From the NCBI RefSeq assembly GCF_944324505.1, contig NZ_CALUWO010000002.1, forward strand, positions 62,001-126,000: 64,000 bases of DNA, written 5' to 3'. Positions 26,217 to 35,877 of this stretch are shown one piece after another. Origin of the DNA: an uncultured Desulfovibrio sp. (GTDB taxonomy: Bacteria; Desulfobacterota; Desulfovibrionia; Desulfovibrionales; Desulfovibrionaceae). A program made the position numbers and the translations under genes. The notes beneath the pieces were generated by a model. It was not told the origin of the DNA. It made no database searches and saw nothing but the letters and a program-made list of their open reading frames with translations. The stretch's first letter is position 1, and the number at the start of each line of letters is the position of its first letter.

Positions 26217-27881
26217 CTATACCTCGCTGATGATGGCCACCACCACGGGGTCACGCTGAAGCACGCGCCGGAAGAAACGGCGCAACGAGGCGCGGATGCC
26301 TTCCTGCAGGCGCGTCACCTGGCCGGGACGGCAGCTCTCGATTTCGTCCAGCACAAGGCATTTGGCGTCTTCCAGCAAGTGACTGTACTGCTGCTCAAAG
26401 ACAAAACCCTTGGAGAACATTTCCGGCCCGTGCAGCACCATGCCGGTATCGGCATCCAGCACCAGCAGCACGATGACAAGGCCCTCGTCGCCCAGGATGC
26501 GCCGCTCGCGCAGCACGGCCGTGCCCACGTCGCCCACGCCCTTGCCGTCTACCAGGGTGCATTCCATGGGCACCGGGTCTTCGCGGCGGAAGCTGTCCGG
26601 CAGCAGGGTCAGGGGACGGCCATCCTCCAGAATGACGGCCTTTTCCTCCGTCACTCCGCAGCTCATGGCCAGGCGGGCATGCTTGACCAGATGGCGGTAT
26701 TCGCCATGCACGGGCACAAAGATTTCCGGGCGCACGGCTTGCAACATGTCCCGCAGTTCCTCCACATAGCCGTGCCCCGAGGCGTGGATGGTGTGCATGC
26801 TTTCGTAGAGCACCTCGGCGCCCAGGCGGTACATTTCATTGATAAGGCGGGAGACGGCCTTGGCATTGCCGGGAATCATGCGCGAACTCATGACCACCGT
26901 GTCCCCCTTGCGCACGCGCAGCTGGCGGTGCCCGCCGTAGACCATGCGGGACAGGGCCGACAGGGGTTCGCCCTGCGCCCCGGTGACCACAAGCACCAGC
27001 TTTTCATCCGGCAGATCAGGCACCCCGTTGTGGGCATTGAAGAAATTGGGCGGCAATTTGGCAAAGCCCAGATCGCGGGCCATCTCGATATTATTGGCCA
27101 GGGATTTGCCGCTGATGACCACCGTGCGCCCGTATTCGCGGGCCAGATCGAAAACTTCCTGGATGCGCTGGATATGGCTGGAAAACAGCGTGATGACGAT
27201 GCGCCCTTCCGCCGTCTCAAAAACGCGGGCCAGCGACTCCTTGACCTGGCGCTCGTTGATGGACCGGCCGGGGCGCTCCACGTTGGTGGAGTCGGACAGC
27301 AGCAGGCGCGCGCCCTCCGGCCCGGCAAATTCCCGGAACAGGGCCAGATTGGTGCCCGTGCCGTGCAGCGGATCCAGATCGATCTTGAAGTCGCCGCTGT
27401 GCACGATGCGGCCCACGGGCGTTTCCACCCCCAGGCCGAAGCCTTCGGGAATGGAATGGCACACGGGCATGAAGTGAAAGCGCATGTCCCCCAGCTCCAC
27501 CGTATCGCTGCTGGTGACGGGGCACAGTGCCACCCAGTCCAGCAGCTCGTGCTCGCGCAGCTTGTGTTCCACCAGGGCCAGCGTGAAGGCCGAACCGTAG
27601 ATATGAATGCCGCGCAGCTGGGGCACCAGCCAGGGCAGCGCGCCGATATGATCCTCGTGCCCGTGGGTGAGCACAATGCCCAGCAGCTTGTCCCGCACGG
27701 CCTGCACCGCGCCAAAATGCGGAATGACCACGTCCACGCCCAGATGAAAGTCATCGGGAAACATGAGGCCGCAGTCCACCATCACCACCCCGGCCGGGCT
27801 TTCCCAGAGCTGGCAGTTGAGGCCGATTTCGCCCAGACCGCCCAGCGGGGTGATGGTCAGAAAATGCTGATCCGTATCCAT
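26217..27881 (-). CDS. rnj: ribonuclease J
   Basis: A 554-residue metallo-beta-lactamase-fold RNase with endo- and 5'-exonuclease activity in RNA decay. The zinc motif THGHEDHIG is at residues 72-80; other motifs are CHSIPEGFG, HSGDFKIDLDP, LSDSTN, the beta-CASP region (SSHIQRIQEV) and SGHGYVEEL with VPVHGEYRHL. Full length. It lies 9 bases after the TolC-like gene on the same strand; hflK follows after a 175-base gap. Confidence 0.93.
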   Translation of the reverse strand: MDTDQHFLTITPLGGLGEIGLNCQLWESPAGVVMVDCGLMFPDDFHLGVDVVIPHFGAVQAVRDKLLGIVLTHGHEDHIGALPWLVPQLRGIHIYGSAFTLALVEHKLREHELLDWVALCPVTSSDTVELGDMRFHFMPVCHSIPEGFGLGVETPVGRIVHSGDFKIDLDPLHGTGTNLALFREFAGPEGARLLLSDSTNVERPGRSINERQVKESLARVFETAEGRIVITLFSSHIQRIQEVFDLAREYGRTVVISGKSLANNIEMARDLGFAKLPPNFFNAHNGVPDLPDEKLVLVVTGAQGEPLSALSRMVYGGHRQLRVRKGDTVVMSSRMIPGNAKAVSRLINEMYRLGAEVLYESMHTIHASGHGYVEELRDMLQAVRPEIFVPVHGEYRHLVKHARLAMSCGVTEEKAVILEDGRPLTLLPDSFRREDPVPMECTLVDGKGVGDVGTAVLRERRILGDEGLVIVLLVLDADTGMVLHGPEMFSKGFVFEQQYSHLLEDAKCLVLDEIESCRPGQVTRLQEGIRASLRRFFRRVLQRDPVVVAIISEV

Positions 27882-27890
27882 GTACTATCC

Positions 27891-29405
27891 TTATGGCCGC
27901 GCGGGCACCGACGCCGGACGCGCGGCCGGCGGCGTCTCCGGTCGCGTCAGGTCCGGGCGGAATTCGCCCATGGCCGTATACAGCTGGGCCAGCGCGGTCA
28001 GATAGTCCGCTCTGGCCTTGGTCAGAGAGGCCTGAGCGGCTGTCAGATTGGCTGAGGCATTGAGGACGTCAAAGTTGGTTCCCACCTGCTCCTGATACTG
28101 GGCCAGTGCGACATTATAGGCCTCACGGGCCTGGGTCACGCTTTTCTTGCCCACGGCGATGCGCTTTTCCGCTTCGCGCACATCCAGAAGACGGGTCTTG
28201 ATCTCATAGCCCACATCCAGCTTGAGCTGCTCTTCCTCGTAACGGGTCTTGGTCACCAGCCAGCCGGCCTGCTTGTCGGCATAATAGGTGGTGCCCCACT
28301 GAAACACATCCCACGTGGCCGTAACGCCCACTTCCCATATCTGCGTGGAGGAGCCGTAATCGCCGGAGCGTTGCAGATCCAGGGTATTGCCCTGGCGGCT
28401 TACATTATAATAGGCCTCGATCTTGGGATAATATTCGCTCTGCACTTCCTGCTGGCTCTTGCCCGCAATGGCCACGGTCTTGGCCGCAATGTACAGGTCA
28501 GGGCGCTGCCGGTAGGCCGTGGCAAGGCATTGCTCCAGACTGCCGGTGAAGGGAATGGCATTCAGCGAACCGGTATAGTTCACACGGGCCGTCACCGGCA
28601 GGCCGACGAGGGTATTGAGTTCGGCCAGGGCCGTATCCCGCGTGTTTTCCACCTGAATAAGCAGATTTTCGGCATTGCTCACGTCCACTTCCGCCTGGAG
28701 CACATCCAGGCGCGGGCGCAGGCCCACCTCGAAAAAGGCCTGCGTGATGCGCAGCTGATCCCGCAGGCGGGACAGGGAGTCCTGCTCGCTGCGCACGTTT
28801 TCCTCGGCCTGCAGATAGGTCAGAAAGGCGGCCTGCACCTTGCCGGTCATTTCCAGCTCGGCCTGGCGCAGGGAGGCGCGGTCGCTTTCCGCCTGCAGGG
28901 CGGCCTTCTGATACTGGGCCAGCAGACGGAAGCCCTGGAAAACGGGCTGGGAAATGTCCACCCCCAGGCTGTAGGTGCCCAGGCGCGGCGGCCGGTTGCC
29001 GGTCTGGGAGGGCGACGATTCCCGCTCCTGCTTGTAGGCCTGGTAGGTCAGGCTCAGCTTGGGGCCAAAGGCCCCGCGGGCTGACTTGCGCCCCTCTTCC
29101 GAGGCGCGGCTCTGCGCCTCCTGGGCACCGAGACCGGGATTGCGGGCCAGGGCCATCTGCACGGCCTGAGCCATGCTCACGCTGTCCTGGGGTGCGGCAG
29201 CGGCCCTGTTTTCCGGCAGGGCGCGCCTGCCCGTGAACAGGGGCGATTGCAGGGCCTCATTGACGCGCTGGCGCGCAGAGGCCGCCGCCTCCCCCTGGGG
29301 CCAGATACCCCCAAGCAGGAGACAGGAAAGAAGAGCAATAAAAAAGCGTAACGACCTCTGCGGGTTATGCCATAATGCCCGTACCATGGTATGAGGATGC
29401 TTCAT
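27891..29405 (-). CDS. TolC-family outer membrane channel protein
   Basis: A 504-residue outer membrane efflux protein. A signal peptide (FFIALLSCLLLGG near 20-32) is followed by the two repeated TolC halves, with SMAQAVQMALARNPGLGAQE starting the first and the LEQCLATAYRQRPDLYIA helix starting the second. Long amphipathic helices (residues 170-260 and 380-480) form the periplasmic tunnel. The tail is Pro/Ala-rich. The start at 29405 is tentative, as no ribosome site is obvious; alternatives lie 4 codons upstream or 6 codons downstream. It could pair with the orphan adaptor at 1.6-2.7 kb. Confidence 0.9.
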   Translation of the reverse strand: MKHPHTMVRALWHNPQRSLRFFIALLSCLLLGGIWPQGEAAASARQRVNEALQSPLFTGRRALPENRAAAAPQDSVSMAQAVQMALARNPGLGAQEAQSRASEEGRKSARGAFGPKLSLTYQAYKQERESSPSQTGNRPPRLGTYSLGVDISQPVFQGFRLLAQYQKAALQAESDRASLRQAELEMTGKVQAAFLTYLQAEENVRSEQDSLSRLRDQLRITQAFFEVGLRPRLDVLQAEVDVSNAENLLIQVENTRDTALAELNTLVGLPVTARVNYTGSLNAIPFTGSLEQCLATAYRQRPDLYIAAKTVAIAGKSQQEVQSEYYPKIEAYYNVSRQGNTLDLQRSGDYGSSTQIWEVGVTATWDVFQWGTTYYADKQAGWLVTKTRYEEEQLKLDVGYEIKTRLLDVREAEKRIAVGKKSVTQAREAYNVALAQYQEQVGTNFDVLNASANLTAAQASLTKARADYLTALAQLYTAMGEFRPDLTRPETPPAARPASVPARP

Positions 29406-29706
29406 GGCATGGAGCATAGCGACAAGAACGCGCCTTGGCAATGCGATTTTCCCGGCCGGCCCGTCCGGCACCAGCTTTCCGGCAGACTGTACAAAAAAAT
29501 CTTGCCAATTCCTCACGCTCGTTGCATGCTGCCTGCGGCATACGATGTCTGCCCGGACAACGCAAGCAGGCACCTTTCCGCCCCTCCGGCTGGAAAGGCG
29601 TCTCTTTTGTCGTTGTGTCTTGCGGGCGGCTTCTTCCGCCCCTTCCCCCGGAACGGCATCACCTGCCGTGCCTGCGGGCACGGCGTTCACTTTTACGGAG
29701 ACAGGC

Positions 29707-30402
<696 letters not shown>

Positions 30403-30403
30403 C

Positions 30404-30841
30404 ATGGGTGCCAATGTGGGCGGCGGCAGCAAGTTCGTCTCCGAAATCAATGTCACGCCCTTTGTGGACGTGATGCTCGTTCTGCTCATCATCTTCATGG
30501 TGGCCACGCCCATGATGAGCCAGGGCATTGACGTGGACCTGCCCCAGACCAAGCAGGTGGAAACCCTGCCCACGGAAAGCGAAAGCATGGTGCTGACCGT
30601 GCGGGTGGATGGCAGCGTATACCTTGACACCTATGCCGTGGACAATCTGGACGACCTCGAAGGCTACCTCCAGAAACTGGTCAAGGAAAAGAACAAGACC
30701 CTCTTCCTCCAGGCGGACAAGAACGTTCCCTACGGGGTGGTGGTGGATGTCATGGGACGCATCAAGGCGGCGGGCATCGAAAAGATGGGCGTGGTGGCCG
30801 ACAAGCCGGACAGCGCTCCGGCGGCTTCCGCCAGGAAGTAG
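30404..30841 (+). CDS. tolR: Tol-Pal system protein TolR
   Basis: A 145-residue ExbD/TolR protein with one N-terminal membrane helix carrying the proton-path Asp (NVTPFVDVMLVLLIIFMV) and a periplasmic dimerisation domain (YLQKLVKEKNKTLFLQADKN...GVVVDVMGRIKAAG). It begins 1 base after the tolQ stop. Length and layout are normal. Confidence 0.95.
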   Translation: MGANVGGGSKFVSEINVTPFVDVMLVLLIIFMVATPMMSQGIDVDLPQTKQVETLPTESESMVLTVRVDGSVYLDTYAVDNLDDLEGYLQKLVKEKNKTLFLQADKNVPYGVVVDVMGRIKAAGIEKMGVVADKPDSAPAASARK

Positions 30842-30847
30842 ACACCC

Positions 30848-31855
30848 ATGAACTGGTCGTCGTACCTTCTTTCCCTGTGCCTGCACGCGGCCTTCATCCT
30901 GCTGGTGCTCTTCTGGCCCACGTCGCCGCCGGTGCGCCTGGACTCGCCGCCGGTCATGATCAGCCTGGTTGACGGCGCGCCGGGCGGCAACAGGACGCCT
31001 TCCAACATTCTTGGCAAGATGGGCGAACGCACCAATGGCCCGCAGGACATTTCCCCGCCGGCCAAGAAGGACGAGGTGGCACGACGCGCCCGTCCCGAAT
31101 CCCGTTCGGCGCCGGTGGAAGCCAAGGAAGAACGGGCGCCGGAACCCAAGGCGCCCGCAGCCCGGCCCAAGCCCAAGGAGGACGCCATTCCTCTGGCGCA
31201 GAAGAAAAAGGAAGAAAAACCCAAGGAAACGGCCAAGGAACCGCCGGAACCCAAGGAACCGCCCAAGAAAAAGGACACCCCCAAGAAGACCGAACAGGCC
31301 AAAAAGGACGATACCCCCAAAAAGCGGGACGACAAGAAACAGCCCGCCAAGAAGGACGAAAAGGCCACCGCCAAAAAGAGCGACAAAAAGGCCAAGGGCG
31401 ATCCGGTGAAGGATGCCCTGGCCCAGGCCCGGCGGGAAGCCTCCTCGCGGGCAGAGTCCGGCGACAGGGGCAATGCCGTGGAACAGGCCCTGGCCCAGGC
31501 CCGGCGCAATGCCGGCGGTACCGGCGGCGGGGGCGGCGGCGAAGGGGATGGCCCCGGCGGGGGCGGCCTGAATGAAGCCTATCTGGGCATGGTCATGCTG
31601 GCGGTGCGCCCCAACTGGAGTTTTGCCTCGGCCAGCCGGGCCAATCTGAGCTGCGTTGTGCATGTGCGTGTGGACATGCAGGGCGAAGTGCAGCAGGCCA
31701 CGGTGACGCAAAGCTCGGGCAATGCCCAGTATGATGCCTCGGCGGTCAATTCGGTATGGCGTACCAGCCGCGGCGGCGAATTCCCGCCACCGCCCTCGGC
31801 GGAATTTGGCGAGCTGGACCTTGTGTTCACGCTCAATGAAATGATGGGGCGCTGA
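30848..31855 (+). CDS. tolA: TolA-like energy transducer
   Basis: A 335-residue protein with one N-terminal membrane helix (residues 5-24), a very long Lys/Pro/Glu-rich spacer (about 70-200) that can span the periplasm, a Gly-rich hinge near 225-240, and a C-terminal TonB_C/TolA domain (YLGMVMLAVRPNW...VVHVRVDMQGEVQQATVTQS). It transmits TolQR motion to TolB-Pal. The start lies 6 bases after tolR. The spacer is built of short KK/PK/EK repeats and will align poorly with other TolA proteins. Confidence 0.93.
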   Translation: MNWSSYLLSLCLHAAFILLVLFWPTSPPVRLDSPPVMISLVDGAPGGNRTPSNILGKMGERTNGPQDISPPAKKDEVARRARPESRSAPVEAKEERAPEPKAPAARPKPKEDAIPLAQKKKEEKPKETAKEPPEPKEPPKKKDTPKKTEQAKKDDTPKKRDDKKQPAKKDEKATAKKSDKKAKGDPVKDALAQARREASSRAESGDRGNAVEQALAQARRNAGGTGGGGGGEGDGPGGGGLNEAYLGMVMLAVRPNWSFASASRANLSCVVHVRVDMQGEVQQATVTQSSGNAQYDASAVNSVWRTSRGGEFPPPPSAEFGELDLVFTLNEMMGR

Positions 31856-31894
31856 TCCGCTCGCGGGAAGGCCCCAAACCTGACGGAGGCACGC

Positions 31895-32743
31895 ATGCTA
31901 GCATCCTCTTTTCTTCCCTCCCGCCCCGTCTCCGGACGGGGACGCAGCGCCTCTGCCCTGCTGGCGGGGCTGCTGCTGAGCAGCGCCCTGTGGACCATGC
32001 CCGCCACGGCCACGGCAGCGTCCATTGCGGCCGTGGATACGCAAAACGGCTATGCCGGCGCCGTGCTGGGCAAGGTCAGCGAGGTCTGGGCGCCGCCGGC
32101 CAATGCCGGCAACCGTCTGGTGCGCGTGCGCATCAGCGTTGACGGCGAGGGCAGGGTCACCGGCTGCGAACCGACCCAGCGTTCCGGCCTGCCCGCCCTG
32201 GATGAAAGCGTCTGTGCCGCGGTGAAGAAGGTGGAATCCTTCGGCACGCCGCCCTATGCCATGCCCATTGATGTGCACTTTGCCTTCTGGAGCGGCATCC
32301 CCCGTCAGGCGCCGACGCCGCAGGGACAGATCACGGTAACGCCGGGCGGCCAGGTGTGCTTTACGCCCGAGGCGCTGCAAAAGGCCGCTGCCGCGGCCGG
32401 GCAGGCGCCTGCGGGCCGCGTGGTCACGCCCCGCGCCTCCGGCACGGCCAAGGCCCAGGATCGCTATGCCGAACAGTTTCAGCCCTATCTAAACAAGGTG
32501 GCCAAGCAGCTGCGCCGGGCCAGCTTTGTGCCGGCGGAAGCCCCGCGCGGCACCTATTATGTCACCGTGCGCCTTGCCGTGGAGCCTTCGGGCACCATTA
32601 CCCAGTATGACGTGGTGCAGTCCAGTGGCAATGACCGCATCGACAAGTATGTTCGTCAGGGAATTCACCGGGCGGGCAAGGTTACGCCCCCGCCGGCCGG
32701 TCTGACATCTCCCTTTGACGTTACTCTAACCATGGTGCGCTAG
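31895..32743 (+). CDS. exported protein with two TonB_C/TolA-C-like domains
   Basis: A 282-residue protein with a signal sequence (about 1-42) but no anchor. Two copies of a TonB_C-type domain are visible: residues 50-130 (YAGAVLGKVSEVWAPP, LVRVRISVDGEGRVTGCEP, LDESVCAAVKKVESFG) and 200-282 (YLNKVAKQLRRASFVP, YVTVRLAVEPSGTITQYDV, IDKYVRQGIHRAGKVTPPP). A linker with TGGQVCFTPEAL-like text joins them. CGGAGG precedes the start. It sits between tolA and tolB, where a TolA-like domain without a membrane anchor is unusual. It may be a soluble competitor or adaptor of TolA binding to TolB or Pal. Confidence 0.8.
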   Translation: MLASSFLPSRPVSGRGRSASALLAGLLLSSALWTMPATATAASIAAVDTQNGYAGAVLGKVSEVWAPPANAGNRLVRVRISVDGEGRVTGCEPTQRSGLPALDESVCAAVKKVESFGTPPYAMPIDVHFAFWSGIPRQAPTPQGQITVTPGGQVCFTPEALQKAAAAAGQAPAGRVVTPRASGTAKAQDRYAEQFQPYLNKVAKQLRRASFVPAEAPRGTYYVTVRLAVEPSGTITQYDVVQSSGNDRIDKYVRQGIHRAGKVTPPPAGLTSPFDVTLTMVR

Positions 32744-32766
32744 GCGCACCCGGAGGAACAGCAGGT

Positions 32767-34074
32767 ATGAAACGTCTCGTGCTCCTGATGGCGCTGGCCG
32801 CCGTCATGCTTCTGGGCGGCACGGCCCAGGCCGCCATGCGCGTGGACATCTACGGCCCCGGTCAGAACAGCGTCAATCTGGCGCTGGCCGACCCCCTTAC
32901 CGGTCCCCAGCAGCCGGCCACCAATATGGGCAAGCAGTTGCAGGGCCTCATCCAGCAGAACCTGAGCTTTCTGCCCTTCATGCGCCTCACGGATCCGCGC
33001 TCGGTGCTGGGCGGCACCCTTCTGCCCGGCTACGAACCGCCCAATCTTGACCTTAAGCGCTTCCAGCTGGCCGGTTCGGACATTGTGGTCACCACTGTCT
33101 GGCCCGGGGGCGACAGCGGCACCAAGGCGGTCCAGATCCGGGCCTTTGAAACCAATACCGGCGGACGCCTGTTCGGCAAGGAATATCCCCGCGTGGCCAG
33201 CCGGGACCTGCCGGAAGTGGCCGACCGCTTCTGTGCCGACCTGCTGGAAGTGCTTACCGGCAGCGGTGCCTTCTTCCGCTCTACCCTGGCCTTTGTGAAG
33301 AAGACCGGCAAGCTCAATGCCAATGTGTGGACCGTGCGTCCCACGGGCCGCGACCTGCGCCAGATCACCAATATCACGGGCGAGGCCATGTCGCCGGCCT
33401 GGTCCCCTGACGGGCGCTTCATCGTCTTCACGCTCATTGACAAGAAGTCCCACTCCCTGGGCGTCTGGGACCGCAACAAGCGCCGGGTGCAGCGCGTGCG
33501 CTTCCCCGGCAATGTGGTCATCGGTCCTGCCTTCATGCCCAACAACAAGGTGGCCGTGGCCCTTTCCAAGGGCAAGTATCCGGTCATCTATCTGCTCAAT
33601 CACGGCTTCCAGAAGGAGCGCGTGCTGGAAGAGCACCATTCCATCAATGTGTCCCCCACCTTTGACAGCACGGGCACCAAGATGGCCTTTACCTCCTCGC
33701 GCATGGGCGGGCCGCAGATTTTCCTCAAGGACCTGAATACCGGCGCCGTCACCCGCGTGAGCAAGAACGGCGGCTACAATACCGAGGCCAACCTCTCGCC
33801 CGACGGCACGCTGGTCACCTTCAGCCGCATGACCGACTACGGCCACCGCATCTTTGTGCAGGACATGGTCACCGGTCTGGAACGCCAGGTGACCTTCGGC
33901 CCCGGCAGCGACGAGCAGCCCTCCTTCTGCGCCGACAGCTACTTCATTGCCTTCAGTTCCAGCCGTGGCGGCCAGCGCGGCATCTATCTGACCACGCGCC
34001 ATGGCGGGGACGCCAAGAAGGTGCCCACAGGCGGCGGTGCCGCCTACTTCCCCCGCTGGGGCATGCCGCGCTAG
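32767..34074 (+). CDS. tolB: Tol-Pal system periplasmic protein TolB
   Basis: A 435-residue periplasmic protein with a signal peptide (1-23), an N-terminal alpha/beta domain, and a six-bladed beta-propeller built from WD40-like PD40 repeats (for example MSPAWSPDGRFIVFT, VSPTFDSTGTKMAFTS, EANLSPDGTLVTFS, EQPSFCADSYFIAFSS). It bridges TolA and Pal. It follows the tandem TonB_C-like gene by 23 bases with a GGAGG site. A hairpin and separate promoter divide it from pal. Confidence 0.95.
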   Translation: MKRLVLLMALAAVMLLGGTAQAAMRVDIYGPGQNSVNLALADPLTGPQQPATNMGKQLQGLIQQNLSFLPFMRLTDPRSVLGGTLLPGYEPPNLDLKRFQLAGSDIVVTTVWPGGDSGTKAVQIRAFETNTGGRLFGKEYPRVASRDLPEVADRFCADLLEVLTGSGAFFRSTLAFVKKTGKLNANVWTVRPTGRDLRQITNITGEAMSPAWSPDGRFIVFTLIDKKSHSLGVWDRNKRRVQRVRFPGNVVIGPAFMPNNKVAVALSKGKYPVIYLLNHGFQKERVLEEHHSINVSPTFDSTGTKMAFTSSRMGGPQIFLKDLNTGAVTRVSKNGGYNTEANLSPDGTLVTFSRMTDYGHRIFVQDMVTGLERQVTFGPGSDEQPSFCADSYFIAFSSSRGGQRGIYLTTRHGGDAKKVPTGGGAAYFPRWGMPR

Positions 34075-34097
34075 ACAGCATTGAGCGCCTGACTTCC

Positions 34098-34126
34098 GCC
34101 CGGCAGAGACGCCCTCTCTGCCGGGC
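34098..34126 (+). terminator. tol operon terminator
   Basis: A 12-bp perfect stem GCCCGGCAGAGA/TCTCTGCCGGGC (34098-34109 and 34115-34126). The T-tract is delayed: AAAAAA comes before TTTTT (34127-34137), so termination may be partial and let some transcripts reach pal. Confidence 0.7.
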
Positions 34127-34168
34127 AAAAAATTTTTACCAAAACAGACGATAGCGCCACTGCACATC

Positions 34169-34196
34169 TTGACAAAAATAACTTCGAAGATACCAT
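34169..34196 (+). promoter_or_regulatory. pal promoter
   Basis: TTGACA at 34169-34174, 16-base spacer, TACCAT at 34191-34196. It gives pal its own transcript with a leader of about 75 bases, consistent with Pal being needed in far higher amounts than the other Tol proteins. Confidence 0.55.
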
Positions 34197-34278
34197 CTCG
34201 CTTACGGGATCAAGGTGATTCCGTGTGGATCAGAAAGGAAAAGGTACCTTTGGTTAGAGCTGTTCAGGAGGACAAACA

Positions 34279-34746
34279 ATGAAACGTTACGCTCTTATCC
34301 TTGCCCTGGTTATGGCCCTGGCCGCCGGTTTCGGTTGCGCCAAGAAGACCTCTGACGAAGCCGTCGCCACCGACGACATGAGCCCCGAAATGCGTGCTGC
34401 CATCCAGCAGATCACCGACGGTCGCGTGCTCTTTGCGTTCGACAAGTTCGACATCAAGCCCGAATACAAAGACATGCTGAAGACCAAGGCTGACCTCATG
34501 AAGCAGTATCCCTCCGTGCGCGTGCGCATCGAAGGCAACTGCGACGAACGCGGCACCCAGGAATACAACCTGGCCCTCGGCGAACGCCGCGCCCGCGCCG
34601 CTTACGAATATCTCGTGATGCTCGGCGTCAGCCCCTCTCAGCTGGAAATGATCAGCTACGGTAAGGAAAACCCGGCCGTTCAGGGCACCGGCGAAGCCGT
34701 GTGGGCCCAGAACCGTCGTGACGACTTCACCGTGGTCGCTCACTAG
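34279..34746 (+). CDS. pal: peptidoglycan-associated lipoprotein Pal
   Basis: A 155-residue outer membrane lipoprotein: signal ending in AGFGC (lipobox Cys20), short linker, and an OmpA-C domain with the peptidoglycan-binding text VRIEGNCDERGTQEYNLALGERRA. Pal tethers the outer membrane to the wall and is moved by TolA-TolB. AGGAGG precedes the ATG. Codon choice is more biased than in neighbouring genes, in keeping with high expression. Confidence 0.96.
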   Translation: MKRYALILALVMALAAGFGCAKKTSDEAVATDDMSPEMRAAIQQITDGRVLFAFDKFDIKPEYKDMLKTKADLMKQYPSVRVRIEGNCDERGTQEYNLALGERRARAAYEYLVMLGVSPSQLEMISYGKENPAVQGTGEAVWAQNRRDDFTVVAH

Positions 34747-34768
34747 TCTCTGAGCTTGTATGCTCTCA

Positions 34769-34800
34769 GGGCCGTCCGCAAGGGCGGCCCTTTCTGTTTT
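34769..34800 (+). terminator. pal terminator
   Basis: GGGCCGTCC (34769-34777) pairs with GGGCGGCCC (34782-34790) through one G-T pair around a GCAA tetraloop, followed by TTTCTGTTTT. Confidence 0.85.
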
Positions 34801-34876
34801 CCGGCCCGGGAATATTTTCCGCCTTGCCAGCAGCGGGGCGACAAGGCTACACTTGGCAGCACACGAGGAGGCCGCC

Positions 34877-35848
34877 ATGAATATTGTGGTACTGGATGGC
34901 AAGCTGCTCAATCCCGGCGATGTGGACTGGGGACCGGTGGAGACCCTGGGCAACCTCAAGGTCTATGACAACAGCAGTCCGGAACAGGTGGCGGGCCGCG
35001 CCGCCGAGGCCGACATCATCCTCACCAACAAGGTACCCCTGCGCCGTCCCCTGCTGGCAGACCTGCCCCGGGTGCGCATGGTGGGCGTACTGGCCACCGG
35101 CTATGACGTGGTGGACATTGATGCCTTTGCCGAACGAGGCATTCCGGTCTGCAATGTGGTGGCTTACGGCGTCAATGATGTGGCGCAGCATGTGTTTGCG
35201 CTGCTGCTGGAACTCTGCCGCCGTACCAGCGCCCATACCGACAGTATCCGCAGCGGCCAGTGGACCGCCCGCGGCGAATGGTGCTACTGGCTGCACACCC
35301 CCGTCTGCCTTGAGGGGCAGACGCTGGGCCTTGTGGGCTTTGGCAATATCGGCCGCCGCGTGGGCGAGCTGGCCAATGCCTTTGGCATGAATGTGCTGGC
35401 CAGCTGCCGCACGCCCAAGCATCCGCCCACCTATGCCCCCTTTGCCTTTGCCACGCTGGATCAGGTGCTGACCCGCTGCGAGGTCATCTCCCTGCACTGT
35501 CCGCTCACGCCGGAAACCCGCGAACTCATCAACCGGAAGCGTCTGGCCAAGATGAAGCGGGGCGCCATTCTGCTCAATACGGCCCGCGGCCCGCTGGTCA
35601 ATGAGGCAGATGTGGCCGAAGCTCTGCATTCCGGGCAGCTGGGCGGCTACGGGGCCGACGTGATGGTCAGCGAACCGCCGGCGGCGGACAATCCGCTGTT
35701 TCACACGCCCAATACCCTGCTTACGCCGCACATGGCCTGGGCCACCGTGCGCGCGCGCCAGAACATCATCAACCTTACGGCCGAAAATATCCGGCGCTGG
35801 CAAAACGGCACGCCGGTCAACGTGGTCAACGCCCCCCTCGGCCAATAA
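34877..35848 (+). CDS. D-2-hydroxyacid dehydrogenase (hydroxypyruvate/glycerate dehydrogenase type)
   Basis: A 323-residue NAD(P)-dependent oxidoreductase of the D-isomer 2-hydroxyacid family. The nucleotide-binding motif is VGFGNIGRRV; the catalytic triad is represented by Arg in LNTARGPLV, Glu near SEPPAADNPL, and His in LTPHMAW. It most resembles glycerate dehydrogenase (HprA), which interconverts hydroxypyruvate and D-glycerate, but substrate cannot be fixed by eye. The start at 34877 follows GAGGAGG. It is followed closely by an amidohydrolase gene. Confidence 0.9.
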   Translation: MNIVVLDGKLLNPGDVDWGPVETLGNLKVYDNSSPEQVAGRAAEADIILTNKVPLRRPLLADLPRVRMVGVLATGYDVVDIDAFAERGIPVCNVVAYGVNDVAQHVFALLLELCRRTSAHTDSIRSGQWTARGEWCYWLHTPVCLEGQTLGLVGFGNIGRRVGELANAFGMNVLASCRTPKHPPTYAPFAFATLDQVLTRCEVISLHCPLTPETRELINRKRLAKMKRGAILLNTARGPLVNEADVAEALHSGQLGGYGADVMVSEPPAADNPLFHTPNTLLTPHMAWATVRARQNIINLTAENIRRWQNGTPVNVVNAPLGQ

Positions 35849-35877
35849 TCCCCTGCGGGACGCGGCGGCGTTCCGCC

